DNA of 49,803 bases from Dechloromonas denitrificans (GTDB lineage: Bacteria; Pseudomonadota; Gammaproteobacteria; Burkholderiales; Rhodocyclaceae), in the NCBI RefSeq assembly GCF_001551835.1, contig NZ_LODL01000040.1, positions 15,167 to 64,969 of the forward strand. Direction: 5' to 3'. The notes under the pieces are model-generated. The model ran no database searches. It saw only the letters and a list, made by a program, of their open reading frames with translations, and had not been told where the DNA came from. This document shows positions 26,457-35,353 of this stretch, one piece after another; the stretch's first letter is position 1, and the number at the start of each line of letters is the position of its first letter. The position numbers and the translations under genes were made by a program.

Positions 26457-27677
26457 TCACTGGTAGCGCAGCGCCTCGATCGGGTCGAGCTGGGCCGCCT
26501 TGCGGGCCGGGTACCAGCCGAAGAAGATGCCGACCGTCGCCGCCACGGCGAAGGCGACCAGGGCCGCGCTGCCGGAGATGACGACGACCATGCCGGTGAA
26601 GGCGTTGATGCCGAGCGCGATGGCCAGGCCGAGCAGCAGGCCGAGCAGGCAACCGGCGAAGGAGATCATCACCGCTTCGAGCAGGAACTGGGTCAGGATG
26701 TCTTTCTGGCGGGCGCCGATGGCCATCCGGATGCCGATTTCGCGGGTCCGCTCGGTGACCGAGACGAGCATGATATTCATGATGCCGATGCCGCCAACGA
26801 GCAGCGAAATGGAGGCGATGGCGCCGAGCAGGATGGACATCGTGCGCGTCGTCTCGGCTTCGGATTCGGCGGCGGCCGACAGGTTGCGCATGAAGAAGTC
26901 GTCCGGCATCCCCTCGCGCAGGCGGTGGCGCTGACGGAGCAGGCTGGTCACGCTGTCCATGACGCGCGGCATGTTTTCGGCCGAGTCGGCCTGCACCATG
27001 ATCATCCGCACAGAACCCAGGAAAGGCGTGCCGAAGACCTTGCGCTGGGCGGTGCTCAACGGAATGATCACGGTGTCGTCCTGGTCGCGGCCATCGAGGT
27101 TCTGCCCCTTGCTACCGAGCACGCCGATGACCACGAACGGGTTCTGCTGGATGCGCATCGTCTTGCCGATCGGATCGTCATCGCCGAACAGGTTTTGCGC
27201 CACCGTCTTGCCGATCAGCGCGACGCGGGTCGCCGAACGGACGTCGGAATCGCCGAAGCCGGCACCATTGACGATGTTCCAGGCCCGCGCATCGAGATAC
27301 TCCGGCGTCGTGCCGATCACCTGCGAACTCCAGTTCTGCGAGCCATAGACCAGTTGCCGCGTACCCTGATGGGTCGGCGCCACGTTGGACACGCCATCCA
27401 GTTCGGCGATGGCGGCCCCGTCGGCGACGTTCAGGGTCGGCGCGCCGGCCGAGCCGCTGCGCACGCCGGCCGTGGTGAAGGAACCGGATAGGACGATGAA
27501 CAGGTTCGAGCCCATGGTGCTGATCGTCTGCTGCACGGCGTACTGCGCGCCCTGACCGATCGCCATCATGATGACGACGGCGCCGACGCCGATCACCATG
27601 CCAAGCATGGTCAGCGCCGTGCGCAGGCGGTTGGCGCCCATCGCCAGCCAGGCTTCGCTGAGCATGGCCTTCAACAT
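26457..27677 (-). CDS. MacB-type ABC transporter permease
   Basis: 406 residues. An N-terminal membrane segment (about 20-42), a periplasmic MacB_PCD domain (about 45-240) and three C-terminal membrane segments of the FtsX-like domain are seen, with the conserved ERTREIGIRMAIGAR loop. In E. coli MacB the ATPase is fused to this membrane part; here it is a separate gene 79 bp upstream. Together with the MacA-like adaptor and the TolC-like channel it would form a tripartite exporter. The substrate (macrolide, peptide or lipid) cannot be told. Confidence 0.9.
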   Translation of the reverse strand: MLKAMLSEAWLAMGANRLRTALTMLGMVIGVGAVVIMMAIGQGAQYAVQQTISTMGSNLFIVLSGSFTTAGVRSGSAGAPTLNVADGAAIAELDGVSNVAPTHQGTRQLVYGSQNWSSQVIGTTPEYLDARAWNIVNGAGFGDSDVRSATRVALIGKTVAQNLFGDDDPIGKTMRIQQNPFVVIGVLGSKGQNLDGRDQDDTVIIPLSTAQRKVFGTPFLGSVRMIMVQADSAENMPRVMDSVTSLLRQRHRLREGMPDDFFMRNLSAAAESEAETTRTMSILLGAIASISLLVGGIGIMNIMLVSVTERTREIGIRMAIGARQKDILTQFLLEAVMISFAGCLLGLLLGLAIALGINAFTGMVVVISGSAALVAFAVAATVGIFFGWYPARKAAQLDPIEALRYQ

Positions 27678-27708
27678 GGCCGGCCCTCACGGCGCTCGTT
27701 TTGGTGCC

Positions 27709-27732
27709 ATTCCGGCGGTCGACCGTCGGAAT
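27709..27732. promoter_or_regulatory. 24-bp near-palindrome between ATPase and permease genes
   Basis: ATTCCGGCGGTC (27709-27720) and GACCGTCGGAAT (27721-27732) are reverse complements except for one pair. The site sits in the 79-bp spacer inside an otherwise tightly overlapping operon. It could fold as an mRNA hairpin that protects or attenuates the message, or act as an operator. Confidence 0.45.
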
Positions 27733-27756
27733 CGGCCATTTTTCGCGACAATAAAA

Positions 27757-28455
27757 TCATGCGGTCTGCCCCGTCAGATGGTCGCTGACGATCTGGCCGT
27801 CGAGAAACTTGACCTGCCGCTTGGCGTGCGCCGCGATATCTGGCTCGTGGGTGACCAGCACGATGGTGATACCCTCGGCGTTCAACTCGCCGAACAGGCG
27901 CATGATTTCCTCGCTGGTATGGCTGTCGAGGTTGCCGGTCGGCTCGTCGGCGAGGATCAGGCGCGGCTTGTTGACCAGCGCCCGGGCAATCGCCACCCGT
28001 TGCTGCTGGCCGCCGGAAATGCGGTTGGGCAGCGAATCGGCGTACTTGCCGAGGCCGACCTTGTCGAGCAGCTCGCACGCTGCGGCCCGCCGGCTTTCCT
28101 TGTCGGCGCCGGCATAGACCAGCGGCAGCGCGACGTTGTCCTGCAGGCTCATCCGCGGCAGCAGGTTGAAGCCCTGGAAGACGAAGCCGAGCGTCCGGTT
28201 GCGCAGGACGGCCAGCGCATCCTTTTCCATGTGCGCGACGTTTTCGCCGGCCAGGTAGTAGTCGCCGATGCTCGGCGTATCGAGGCAGCCGAGCAGGTTC
28301 ATGAAGGTGGACTTGCCGGAACCCGACGGCCCCATGATGGCGATGTACTCGCCGGGGCGGACTTCCAGATCGACGCCTTTCAGCGCCGGGAACAACCCGG
28401 CGGCGGTGGCGTAGGATTTGCCCAGCCCGACGACGCGAATTACCGGTTCGGCCAT
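27757..28455 (-). CDS. MacB-type ABC transporter ATPase
   Basis: 232 residues, a stand-alone ATPase of the LolD/MacB class: Walker A GPSGSGKST, signature ISGGQQQRVAIARALV, Walker B LILADEPTGNLD. It shares one base with the stop codon of the MacA-like gene (TGATG), so the two are coupled. It energises the permease encoded next. Its fusion-free form resembles the ATPase subunit of YknXYZ-like systems. Confidence 0.92.
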   Translation of the reverse strand: MAEPVIRVVGLGKSYATAAGLFPALKGVDLEVRPGEYIAIMGPSGSGKSTFMNLLGCLDTPSIGDYYLAGENVAHMEKDALAVLRNRTLGFVFQGFNLLPRMSLQDNVALPLVYAGADKESRRAAACELLDKVGLGKYADSLPNRISGGQQQRVAIARALVNKPRLILADEPTGNLDSHTSEEIMRLFGELNAEGITIVLVTHEPDIAAHAKRQVKFLDGQIVSDHLTGQTA

Positions 28456-29678
28456 CAGAACATCCGCATGCCGACGCTGGACGGCGGCTTGACGCCGTTG
28501 GTGTTTTCGCCGGTGACGATGCGCGCGCCGACCGCCAGATCGCCGCTCAGCACCTCGGTATTGCGGTTGTCGGTAATGCCGAGCTGGACGCTGACCGGCT
28601 TCAATTCGCCATCGGCCAGCACATAGACCGTGCCGCTCTGGCCGTCGCGCTTCTTGCCCTTGCCGGGACCTTTCGGGCCGCCGCCCTCGCCGGCCGGCGG
28701 CATGCCTGCGGTCGACGCCGGTTTTTGGCCATTTTCCGCCTTCTTCTCGGCCGCCTCGGCCGGCTTGAAACGCAGCGCCGCATTCGGCACCAGCAGCACA
28801 TCCTCGCGCTTCTGGACGCCGATATTGACGTAGGCGGTCATGCCCGGCAGCAGCACCTGCTCGGGATTGGCGACGTTGATGCGGACATTGTAGGTGACGA
28901 CGTTCTGCTGATTGGTCGGGTTCAGCCGGATCTGCTGCACCTCGCCGACGAAGTTGCGATTCGGGAAGGCATCGACGGTAAAGCGCGCCTTCTGCCCTTC
29001 GCGGATGCTGCCGATATCGGCTTCGGCGAAGCTGGTGTCGATGCGCATTTCGGAAAGATCCTGGGCGATCTTGATCAGCGTCGGCGTCTGGAAGCTGGCC
29101 GCCACCGTCTGGCCGAGATCGACGACGCGGTCGATGACGACGCCGTCGACCGGCGAGCGGATCACCGTGAAATTGAGGTTGGCCCGGTCGCGCTCGTTCT
29201 GCGCCTTGGCCAGCGCCACTTGCGCCTTGGCCGACTTCAGCGCTTGGCTGGCCTGGTCGTACTCCTGCTTCGACACGTACTCCTGGGCGAACAGCGATTT
29301 CATCCGCGCTTCGTTGGCCTGCGCCAGTTCCAGCGTCGCCTGGGCGTTGACCACGCTGGCCGCGCTCTGCCGCTCGGTGGCCGAAACCAGCGCATCGTCG
29401 AGTTCAAGCAAGGGCTGGCCGGCCTTCACCTTGTCGTTGAAATCGACATACAGCTTCCTGACGGTGCCGGAAACCTGGGTGCCGACGCTGACCAGCACCA
29501 CCGGATTCAGCGTGCCGTTGGCCGAAACGGTCTGCGTCACCTCGCCTTTTTCGACGGTGGCCAGCTTGTAGCGCGTTTCCGGGTTCTGCGCCGCGCGCTG
29601 CTTGGCGTACCAGACGCCGCCGCCAACCAGGCCAGCCGCTAGCGTGACGCCAATGAGAATCTTACCTATCCGTTTCAT
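28455..29678 (-). CDS. macA: MacA-like periplasmic adaptor (RND/HlyD family)
   Basis: 407 residues. An N-terminal membrane anchor (about 7-25) is followed by barrel-sandwich (lipoyl) halves, a coiled-coil hairpin (about 100-165) and beta-barrel domains, as in MacA. A Gly/Pro/Lys-rich insert (about 303-325) near the C-terminus is not typical. The adaptor joins the inner-membrane transporter to the outer-membrane channel. It overlaps the TolC-like gene by 4 bp (ATGA) at its start. Confidence 0.88.
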   Translation of the reverse strand: MKRIGKILIGVTLAAGLVGGGVWYAKQRAAQNPETRYKLATVEKGEVTQTVSANGTLNPVVLVSVGTQVSGTVRKLYVDFNDKVKAGQPLLELDDALVSATERQSAASVVNAQATLELAQANEARMKSLFAQEYVSKQEYDQASQALKSAKAQVALAKAQNERDRANLNFTVIRSPVDGVVIDRVVDLGQTVAASFQTPTLIKIAQDLSEMRIDTSFAEADIGSIREGQKARFTVDAFPNRNFVGEVQQIRLNPTNQQNVVTYNVRINVANPEQVLLPGMTAYVNIGVQKREDVLLVPNAALRFKPAEAAEKKAENGQKPASTAGMPPAGEGGGPKGPGKGKKRDGQSGTVYVLADGELKPVSVQLGITDNRNTEVLSGDLAVGARIVTGENTNGVKPPSSVGMRMF

Positions 29679-31069
29679 GGTCTTCCTTCTGCTGCCCCTT
29701 GCAGCAGTGTGTAATCGAGCGCGCCGACGGCCTGGGCCAGCGTGGCGCGGAAAACATGCCAGTCGAGCGCCGCCTGGATGCGTTGCAGGCGGGCACTGGC
29801 CAGCGCGCTCTGCGCCGCCAGCAAATCGAGCACGGTGCCGACGCCGGCCTTGTAGCGACCGAGCGCTACCCGCTCCGACTGCTCGGCGCTGGCCACCAGG
29901 TCGGCCGTCGTGAGCAGGCTTTGCGTCGCCGTGGTCAGGCTTTGATAGGCCTTCCAGACATCGAGCGCCACCTGGTTCTGCAAGCGGTCGCGCTGCGCCG
30001 CCTTGACCTCGGCCTGGGCCGCCGCCGAACGGACGCGATAGGTCGTGTCGAAACCGGAGAAAATGGGCACATTCAGGGTCAGGCCGACATTGCCGCCCTG
30101 CGTCACGACACCGCCGACATCCTGCCAGGTCGGCCCGGTACCGAGCGACACGGTCGGCCGGCCCTGGGCGCGGGCGAGATCGACCGACGCCTCGGCCGCC
30201 TTCAACTGCGCTTCCGCCGCCTTGAGATCCGGCCGCCGGGCGCGCGCTTCCTCGATCAGGGCATCGACATCCTTCTGAAAACTCTGTCCCGGCGCGATGC
30301 TCGGAATCTCGGCCAGGGTAAATTTCTGCTGGGCCGGAAAACCCAGCGCATTGGCCAGCACGCCCAAGGCATTACGCGCCTCACCCTCGGCCCGAATCCG
30401 GTTCAGCGTCGCCTGCGACAGCGCCGTCTGCGCCTGCAGGCGATCGGCCGGCGTCGCCGCACCGACGCTGTAGCGGCCTTCCGCCGCCTGGAAACTCTCG
30501 CGCGCCGCCCGCTCCGCCTCGGTCACCGAAATGACGGCGGCGCGTGCCGCCTGTGCCGTGTAATAGCTTTGCAATGCCGCCAGGAAAAGCGTCTGCACCG
30601 TCGCGTTTTGCGTCGCCGCCGCGGCATCGAGCAATTGCCGGGCATTTTCGATATTGGCCGAGCGCTGGCCGGAATCGAAGACCAGCCAGGACAGCGTCAA
30701 TGCGGCCGTGCTCTGGTTGTAGTTGCGTTGTTCGTTGGCGAACTGGCTGGCGCTTGCCCGGGCATCCAGACTCGGCAGCCAGGCCGCCTGCGCGACCCCG
30801 ACCTGCGCCGCCTGGACGCGCGCCGCCGCCCAGACTTCGCGCGTTTGCGGATTGTTGCAGAGGGCAAGGTCGACCGCATCGATCGCCGCCAGCGGCGTCG
30901 CCGGCAGGTCGGTCGAGCATGGCGCCTCGCCAACCCGGGCCGCCAGGCGCGGCGACGGCTTAAGCGGTGCCATCGCCTCGACATCGAACGGATCATTCAG
31001 CCCGGCTGCCCAAGCGGGCATGGCCAGACAACAAAGTAAGGGGAGAAGACGGCGTGGCGAAATCGACAT
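29675..31069 (-). CDS. TolC-like outer-membrane efflux protein
   Basis: 464 residues. A signal peptide (about 1-21, ending AWAA) is followed by two outer-membrane efflux protein (OEP) repeats, rich in Ala/Gln/Arg heptads that build the periplasmic helical barrel. It is the first gene of the tolC-macA-ATPase-permease operon, so the complete path across both membranes is encoded together. No promoter could be fixed in the 70-bp gap upstream. Confidence 0.9.
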   Translation of the reverse strand: MSISPRRLLPLLCCLAMPAWAAGLNDPFDVEAMAPLKPSPRLAARVGEAPCSTDLPATPLAAIDAVDLALCNNPQTREVWAAARVQAAQVGVAQAAWLPSLDARASASQFANEQRNYNQSTAALTLSWLVFDSGQRSANIENARQLLDAAAATQNATVQTLFLAALQSYYTAQAARAAVISVTEAERAARESFQAAEGRYSVGAATPADRLQAQTALSQATLNRIRAEGEARNALGVLANALGFPAQQKFTLAEIPSIAPGQSFQKDVDALIEEARARRPDLKAAEAQLKAAEASVDLARAQGRPTVSLGTGPTWQDVGGVVTQGGNVGLTLNVPIFSGFDTTYRVRSAAAQAEVKAAQRDRLQNQVALDVWKAYQSLTTATQSLLTTADLVASAEQSERVALGRYKAGVGTVLDLLAAQSALASARLQRIQAALDWHVFRATLAQAVGALDYTLLQGAAEGRP

Positions 31070-31139
31070 GGCCGGCAGTTTACCTCCCCTCGCCTTCGGC
31101 GAGATGTTAGTAATTGTTACGAGTGGGCCATCCCGCCGC

Positions 31140-32279
31140 TCAACGCATCAGTCGACCGCTGTTACCGACGATCGTGACCTCCACAAACCGCGAGCCGAGG
31201 CGTTCCTTGCCACTGTAGCTGACGGCAAAGCCGCCCATGTCATAAGCCCGCATGCTTTCCAGCGCCGCCTGCAATTTTTCGCGGCCGGCTTGCGGCCCGG
31301 CGCGATTCAGCGCCTCGACCATGACCCGCGCCGCGAGATAGCCTTCCAGCGTCGTATAGGTAATACCCGATTTCGGCTGCATCTCCTTCGGCAGCGCGGC
31401 AAACTCGCGCACCACGGCCGTCGTCCCGCTCCACGGGTAAGGCACGACCTGGGAAATGGCAATGCCGACCACCTCGTTGCCCAATTCGCTCTGCAAGGCC
31501 TTGTAACCGACGACCGAGAGGGCGAAGAATTGCGGCATAAGGCCGGTTTGACGCATCTGTTTGACGAAGGCGGCAGTCGGCTTATAGGTACTGACCATGA
31601 CCACCGCCTGCGGGTTGGCCTTGGCAATCGCCTGCACCGCCGCGCCGACATCATTTGTCGTCTTGTCGTAACTGCCGGCACCGTGCAGTTTCAGGCCGCG
31701 CTTTTTCAAGGCCCCTTCAACCCCGGCCAGGCCGGCCTTGCCGAAGGCATCGTTCTGGTAGAAGACGGCGATGCGGTCGATGCCAAGCGTGGTCAGTTGG
31801 GCGATGATCTTCTCGGTTTCATCGCCATAGCTGGCGCGCAGCCAGAAGGTGGTCGGCGAAGCCTGCGCCCGCAGTTCGTCGGAACCGGTATAGGGGGCCA
31901 GCGACGGCACCGCCCGCTCGTTGATCAGCGGCATCAGCGCTGCGTAATTGGCACTGCCGAACATGCCGAAGAGCGCCAGCATGTTGTCGTCGGCCAGCAG
32001 TTTCTTGGCATTGTCGACCGATTTTTCGACGACATAGCCGTCGTCCAGCGTCTGCAACTCGATCTTGCGGCCATGCACGCCGCCCTTGCTGTTTACCCAC
32101 TTGAAATAGGCCAGCGCACCGTCGCGATATTCGCTGCCCAGTTCGGCCAGCGGTCCGCTCAGCGGCGCCGATTGGCCGAGCAGGATCGGCGCCCCCGACA
32201 GCGCCTTGGCGGGCAGCGTCAGGCCAAGGCTGACGCAAAAAACAAGCGCCCCGAACAGGGCGCATCGCAAATCATTCAT
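31140..32279 (-). CDS. Periplasmic binding protein, branched-chain amino acid type
   Basis: 379 residues. A signal peptide (about 1-27, ending AKA) precedes a LivJ/Peripl_BP_6 fold opening [17 protein letters not shown]. Such proteins bind amino acids, amides or aromatic acids. No livHMGF permease or ATPase genes are nearby, so it may feed a distant transporter or act as a sensor. ATG 32279 is preceded by GAGGAG; an in-frame start 42 bp earlier lacks this site. It is downstream of the ankyrin gene on the same strand, with a 186-bp gap in which nothing clear is seen. Confidence 0.88.
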   Translation of the reverse strand: MNDLRCALFGALVFCVSLGLTLPAKALSGAPILLGQSAPLSGPLAELGSEYRDGALAYFKWVNSKGGVHGRKIELQTLDDGYVVEKSVDNAKKLLADDNMLALFGMFGSANYAALMPLINERAVPSLAPYTGSDELRAQASPTTFWLRASYGDETEKIIAQLTTLGIDRIAVFYQNDAFGKAGLAGVEGALKKRGLKLHGAGSYDKTTNDVGAAVQAIAKANPQAVVMVSTYKPTAAFVKQMRQTGLMPQFFALSVVGYKALQSELGNEVVGIAISQVVPYPWSGTTAVVREFAALPKEMQPKSGITYTTLEGYLAARVMVEALNRAGPQAGREKLQAALESMRAYDMGGFAVSYSGKERLGSRFVEVTIVGNSGRLMR

Positions 32280-32465
32280 TTCCGGTCTCCTCAGCTGGCA
32301 GGATTCTTGTCGGGCGAGCAACCGGCGCTTCGCCTGTCACGCCCCGTCCTGTGGCGGATGCGCCGGCGGACTCTACCCCCGCGCCACGGCGGAGATTGTC
32401 ATTACAGCGACAATTGCGACAGAAGCAGCCACTGCCTGCAGACGCTCAACCGAAGCAGCCTGAAA

Positions 32466-32963
32466 TCAGCCCTTGTTCATCGCGGCGCGCAGCATCTCGG
32501 CTTCGAGCACCTGGGTATCGACATTGCTCAGCCGACCGACCTGGATTTCTTCGACGACCGGCACCTGCTCGGCGGTCTGTCCGGATTCGTTGACGTGACC
32601 GTCACGGAACGCGATCCACTGCGCCACCGTCACCTCGCGCTCGCTGAGGCCGGTCTGCATGCCTTCGGGCAAGGTTGCCCCCAGTTCGAGCAAAGCCCTG
32701 ACCACTTCGGTCCGCCCGCCGCGCACCGCCATGCTGAGCGGCGAGGTCGGCTGCGCGTTGTCCGGCAGATTGACCTTGGCGCCCCGGCCGACCAATTCGC
32801 GAACGATATCGACATGCCCGAGAAAGCAGGCAATGCCCATCGGCAGGCCCGGCTCGCCCTGCCCGGACTCGGTCTCCAGCGTCACCCCGGACTCGAAGAC
32901 GGCGCGCACATCCTGCAGCCGGCCGGAACGGATTGCCTTGAGAAGATCGAGCGGAGATGTCAT
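32466..32963 (-). CDS. Ankyrin-repeat protein with conserved C-terminal motif (paralogue 2)
   Basis: 165 residues, presumably cytoplasmic. About three ankyrin repeats cover 4-100 ([19 protein letters not shown]). The C-terminal segment 135-159 matches residues 147-171 of the ankyrin protein at 11628-12200 with the pattern E-[DE]-I, D-T, E-[LM]-L-R and the same length. The N-terminal opening [10 protein letters not shown] also mirrors LIAAIRSGNL of the other. The start at ATG 32963 has a poor ribosome binding site, but the homology begins there. The function is unknown. Confidence 0.82.
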   Translation of the reverse strand: MTSPLDLLKAIRSGRLQDVRAVFESGVTLETESGQGEPGLPMGIACFLGHVDIVRELVGRGAKVNLPDNAQPTSPLSMAVRGGRTEVVRALLELGATLPEGMQTGLSEREVTVAQWIAFRDGHVNESGQTAEQVPVVEEIQVGRLSNVDTQVLEAEMLRAAMNKG

Positions 32964-33075
32964 GGCGCACGGGTTCGGAAGAAAGACCCTTGTATGGTAC
33001 CAAGGGCATCGCGCCATGTCTTTCGAGTAAGCGCAAATCGAGCGGCAAATGACGTATTCACGGGCGCCAATGCGG

Positions 33076-33081
33076 TAAAAT
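33076..33081 (+). promoter_or_regulatory. -10 box of pyrD, leaderless geometry
   Basis: TAAAAT lies exactly 8 bp before the pyrD ATG, the same spacing as TATAAT before fbpC. Transcription would start at or within a base or two of the A of ATG. No clear -35 box or Shine-Dalgarno sequence is seen. Confidence 0.45.
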
Positions 33082-33089
33082 CGCGGGCT

Positions 33090-34133
33090 ATGCTATATCC
33101 ACTCATCCGCAAATTCTTCTTCGCGCTCGACGCCGAAACCGCCCACGGTATTGGCATGAGCGGTGTCTCCTTCCTCAATGCGACCGGTTTTGCCGGGCTG
33201 CTGGCCAAACCGGTGGCGCCCTGCCCGGTCGAGGTCATGGGTCTGAAGTTCCCCAACCCGGTCGGCCTCGCCGCCGGCCTGGACAAGAACGGCGACTACA
33301 TCGACGGCCTGGCCCGGCTCGGTTTCGGCTTTCTTGAAATCGGCACCATCACGCCACGGCCGCAGGATGGCAACCCGAAGCCGCGCCTGTTCCGCATTCC
33401 GGAAGCGCAGGGCATCATCAACCGGATGGGTTTCAACAATGCCGGCGTCGACAAGCTGCTGGAAAACGTGCGCGCCGCGCAGTTTCCGAAAAATGGCGGC
33501 ATTCTCGGCATCAATATCGGCAAGAACGCGACGACCCCGATCGACAAGGCGGCCGACGACTACCTGATCTGCCTGGAGAAGGTTTACAACGACGCCAGCT
33601 ATGTCGCGGTCAACATCTCCTCGCCGAACACCAAGAATCTGCGCGAGTTGCAGAAGGACGACGCACTCGACGACCTGCTGGCGCAACTGAAGGCGAAGCA
33701 GGAACAACTGGCCGACAACTACGGCAAGTACGTGCCGATGGCGCTGAAGATCGCCCCCGACCTCGACGACGCACAGATCCTGGCGATTGCCGATGCACTG
33801 CGCCGCCACCGGATGGATGGCGTGATCGCCACCAACACCACGCTGTCGCGCGACGGCGTCGACAAGCTGCCGAACGGCAACGAAACCGGCGGCCTGTCCG
33901 GCAAGCCGGTCTTCGAGAAATCGACCGCGGTGCTCAAGAAGCTGTCTACGGCGCTGGCCGGCGAACTGCCGATCATCGGCGTCGGCGGCATCATGGGCGG
34001 CGAAGATGCGGCCGAAAAGATCCGCGCCGGGGCCAGCCTGGTGCAGTTCTACAGCGGCTTCATCTACCGCGGCCCCGATCTGGTCAGCGAAGTGGCGGAA
34101 ACACTGGCTAACATGTTGAAGAAATCCGTATAA
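33090..34133 (+). CDS. pyrD: Dihydroorotate dehydrogenase, class 2 (quinone)
   Basis: 347 residues. The short N-terminal membrane-associating helices ([19 protein letters not shown]) and the catalytic serine in [14 protein letters not shown] identify the class 2 enzyme, which oxidises dihydroorotate to orotate with FMN and passes electrons to quinone. FMN-binding [16 protein letters not shown] and IIGVGGI are clear. ATG 33090 matches the family start; a much longer open frame upstream is antisense to other genes and is rejected. rsxA follows after 72 bp with its own promoter-like sequence. Confidence 0.96.
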   Translation: MLYPLIRKFFFALDAETAHGIGMSGVSFLNATGFAGLLAKPVAPCPVEVMGLKFPNPVGLAAGLDKNGDYIDGLARLGFGFLEIGTITPRPQDGNPKPRLFRIPEAQGIINRMGFNNAGVDKLLENVRAAQFPKNGGILGINIGKNATTPIDKAADDYLICLEKVYNDASYVAVNISSPNTKNLRELQKDDALDDLLAQLKAKQEQLADNYGKYVPMALKIAPDLDDAQILAIADALRRHRMDGVIATNTTLSRDGVDKLPNGNETGGLSGKPVFEKSTAVLKKLSTALAGELPIIGVGGIMGGEDAAEKIRAGASLVQFYSGFIYRGPDLVSEVAETLANMLKKSV

Positions 34134-34152
34134 GCCCATAACCGGCGCGCGG

Positions 34153-34181
34153 TTGTTTGCACACCCGCGAAGCCCGATAAT
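34153..34181 (+). promoter_or_regulatory. Putative promoter of the rsx (rnf) operon
   Basis: TTGTTT (34153-34158) and GATAAT (34176-34181, 5 of 6 to consensus) are 17 bp apart in the pyrD-rsxA gap. Transcription would start about 18 bp before the rsxA ATG. Confidence 0.5.
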
Positions 34182-34205
34182 ACGGCCTTCGAGCCTCCCC
34201 AAAAT

Positions 34206-34790
34206 ATGAGCCACTACTTATTCATCCTCGTCGGCGCGGTGCTGGTCAACAACGTCGTGCTGGTGAAGATTCTCGGTCTTTGCCCGTTCATGGGCGTTTC
34301 CAAGAAACTGGAAACCGCCTACGGCATGGGAGCCGCGACGACCTTCGTGCTGACCATGGCGACCGGCGCCAGCTACATCATCGATCATTACCTGCTGATG
34401 CCGTTCGGCCTGGAGTATCTGCGCACGCTGTCCTTCATCGTCACCATCGCCGCCATCGTCCAGCTGACCGAAATGGTCATCGCCAAGACTTCGCCGACGC
34501 TGCAGCAGACGCTGGGCATCTACCTGCCGCTGATCACCACCAACTGCGCCGTGCTCGGCGTGCCGCTGCTCAACATCGCCAACGGCTACAACTTCGTCGA
34601 GTCGCTGTTGTTCGGTGCCGGTAGCGCGGTCGGCTTCTCGCTGGTGCTGATCCTCTTTGCCGGCATTCGCGAGCGCATCGAAGGCGCCGACGTACCGGTT
34701 TATTTCCGCGGCGTGGCCATCGCCATGATTACCGCCGGCCTGATGGCGCTGGCCTTCATGGGCTTTGCCGGCCTGGACAAGTATCAGTAA
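34206..34790 (+). CDS. rsxA: Rnf/Rsx complex membrane subunit A
   Basis: 194 residues with six membrane segments. [20 protein letters not shown] near the start and [20 protein letters not shown] in the middle hold the conserved cysteines of RnfA/RsxA; with RsxE it binds an intramembrane iron-sulfur centre in this family. It is the first of six consecutive genes for an ion-translocating ferredoxin:NAD oxidoreductase, known in E. coli as the SoxR-reducing complex. Its stop shares one base with the rsxB start. Confidence 0.96.
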   Translation: MSHYLFILVGAVLVNNVVLVKILGLCPFMGVSKKLETAYGMGAATTFVLTMATGASYIIDHYLLMPFGLEYLRTLSFIVTIAAIVQLTEMVIAKTSPTLQQTLGIYLPLITTNCAVLGVPLLNIANGYNFVESLLFGAGSAVGFSLVLILFAGIRERIEGADVPVYFRGVAIAMITAGLMALAFMGFAGLDKYQ

Positions 34791-35353
34791 TGGATATCCT
34801 GCTCGCTATCGCCATCATGGCCCTCGGCGCCGTCGTCCTCGGCGCCGCCCTCGGCTTCGCCTCGATCAAGTTCAAGGTCGAGGGCGATCCGCTGGTCGAA
34901 AAGATCGAGGCCATCCTGCCGCAGACCCAGTGCGGCCAGTGCGGCTTCCCCGGCTGCAAGCCCTATGCCGAAGCCATCGCCAAGGGCGATGTCGACATCA
35001 ACCTCTGCCCGCCGGGCGGTATGGAAGGCGTCGCCAAGCTGGCCGACCTGCTCGGCCGCGAGGTCAAGCCGCTCGATGCCGAGGAAAAACCGAAGCAGAT
35101 CGCCATCATCGACGAAAACACCTGCATCGGCTGCACGCTGTGCATCCAGGCCTGCCCGGTCGACGCCATCGTCGGCGCCGCCAAGCAGATGCACACCATC
35201 ATCACCCCGCTGTGCACCGGCTGCGAGTTGTGCCTGCCGCCCTGCCCGGTTGAATGTATCCGCATGGAAGCAATTACCGAAAACATCGACAACTGGAAAT
35301 GGAAGTATCCGGTCGTCGAAATCAAGGCGGCACCGCTGCAAAAGGCTGCCTGA
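34790..35353 (+). CDS. rsxB: Rnf/Rsx complex iron-sulfur subunit B
   Basis: 187 residues. One N-terminal membrane helix, a four-cysteine 4Fe-4S domain ([15 protein letters not shown] with a later CPPGG), then two ferredoxin-type clusters [12 protein letters not shown] and [12 protein letters not shown]. It passes electrons between soluble donors and RsxC. Stop and start codons overlap by one base with rsxA and rsxC, so the operon is translationally coupled. Confidence 0.96.
   Translation: MDILLAIAIMALGAVVLGAALGFASIKFKVEGDPLVEKIEAILPQTQCGQCGFPGCKPYAEAIAKGDVDINLCPPGGMEGVAKLADLLGREVKPLDAEEKPKQIAIIDENTCIGCTLCIQACPVDAIVGAAKQMHTIITPLCTGCELCLPPCPVECIRMEAITENIDNWKWKYPVVEIKAAPLQKAA

Noticed and set aside
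31089..31103. CTCGCC-TTC-GGCGAG hairpin before the TolC-like gene
   Set aside because: No T-run on either strand and it lies upstream of a start; too common in GC-rich DNA to call.
32280..32465. Possible small gene in the gap between binding-protein and ankyrin genes
   Set aside because: Short frames lack ribosome binding sites and run into the ankyrin gene antisense.
30723..34133. 1136-codon plus-strand open frame ending with pyrD
   Set aside because: Only the last 347 codons are PyrD. The rest runs antisense to the TolC-like, binding-protein and ankyrin genes and has no family similarity; it is a by-product of high GC.
34140..34154. AACCG/CGGTT hairpin after pyrD
   Set aside because: Stem of five bases and weak T-richness; the rsx promoter overlaps it, so no terminator is called.
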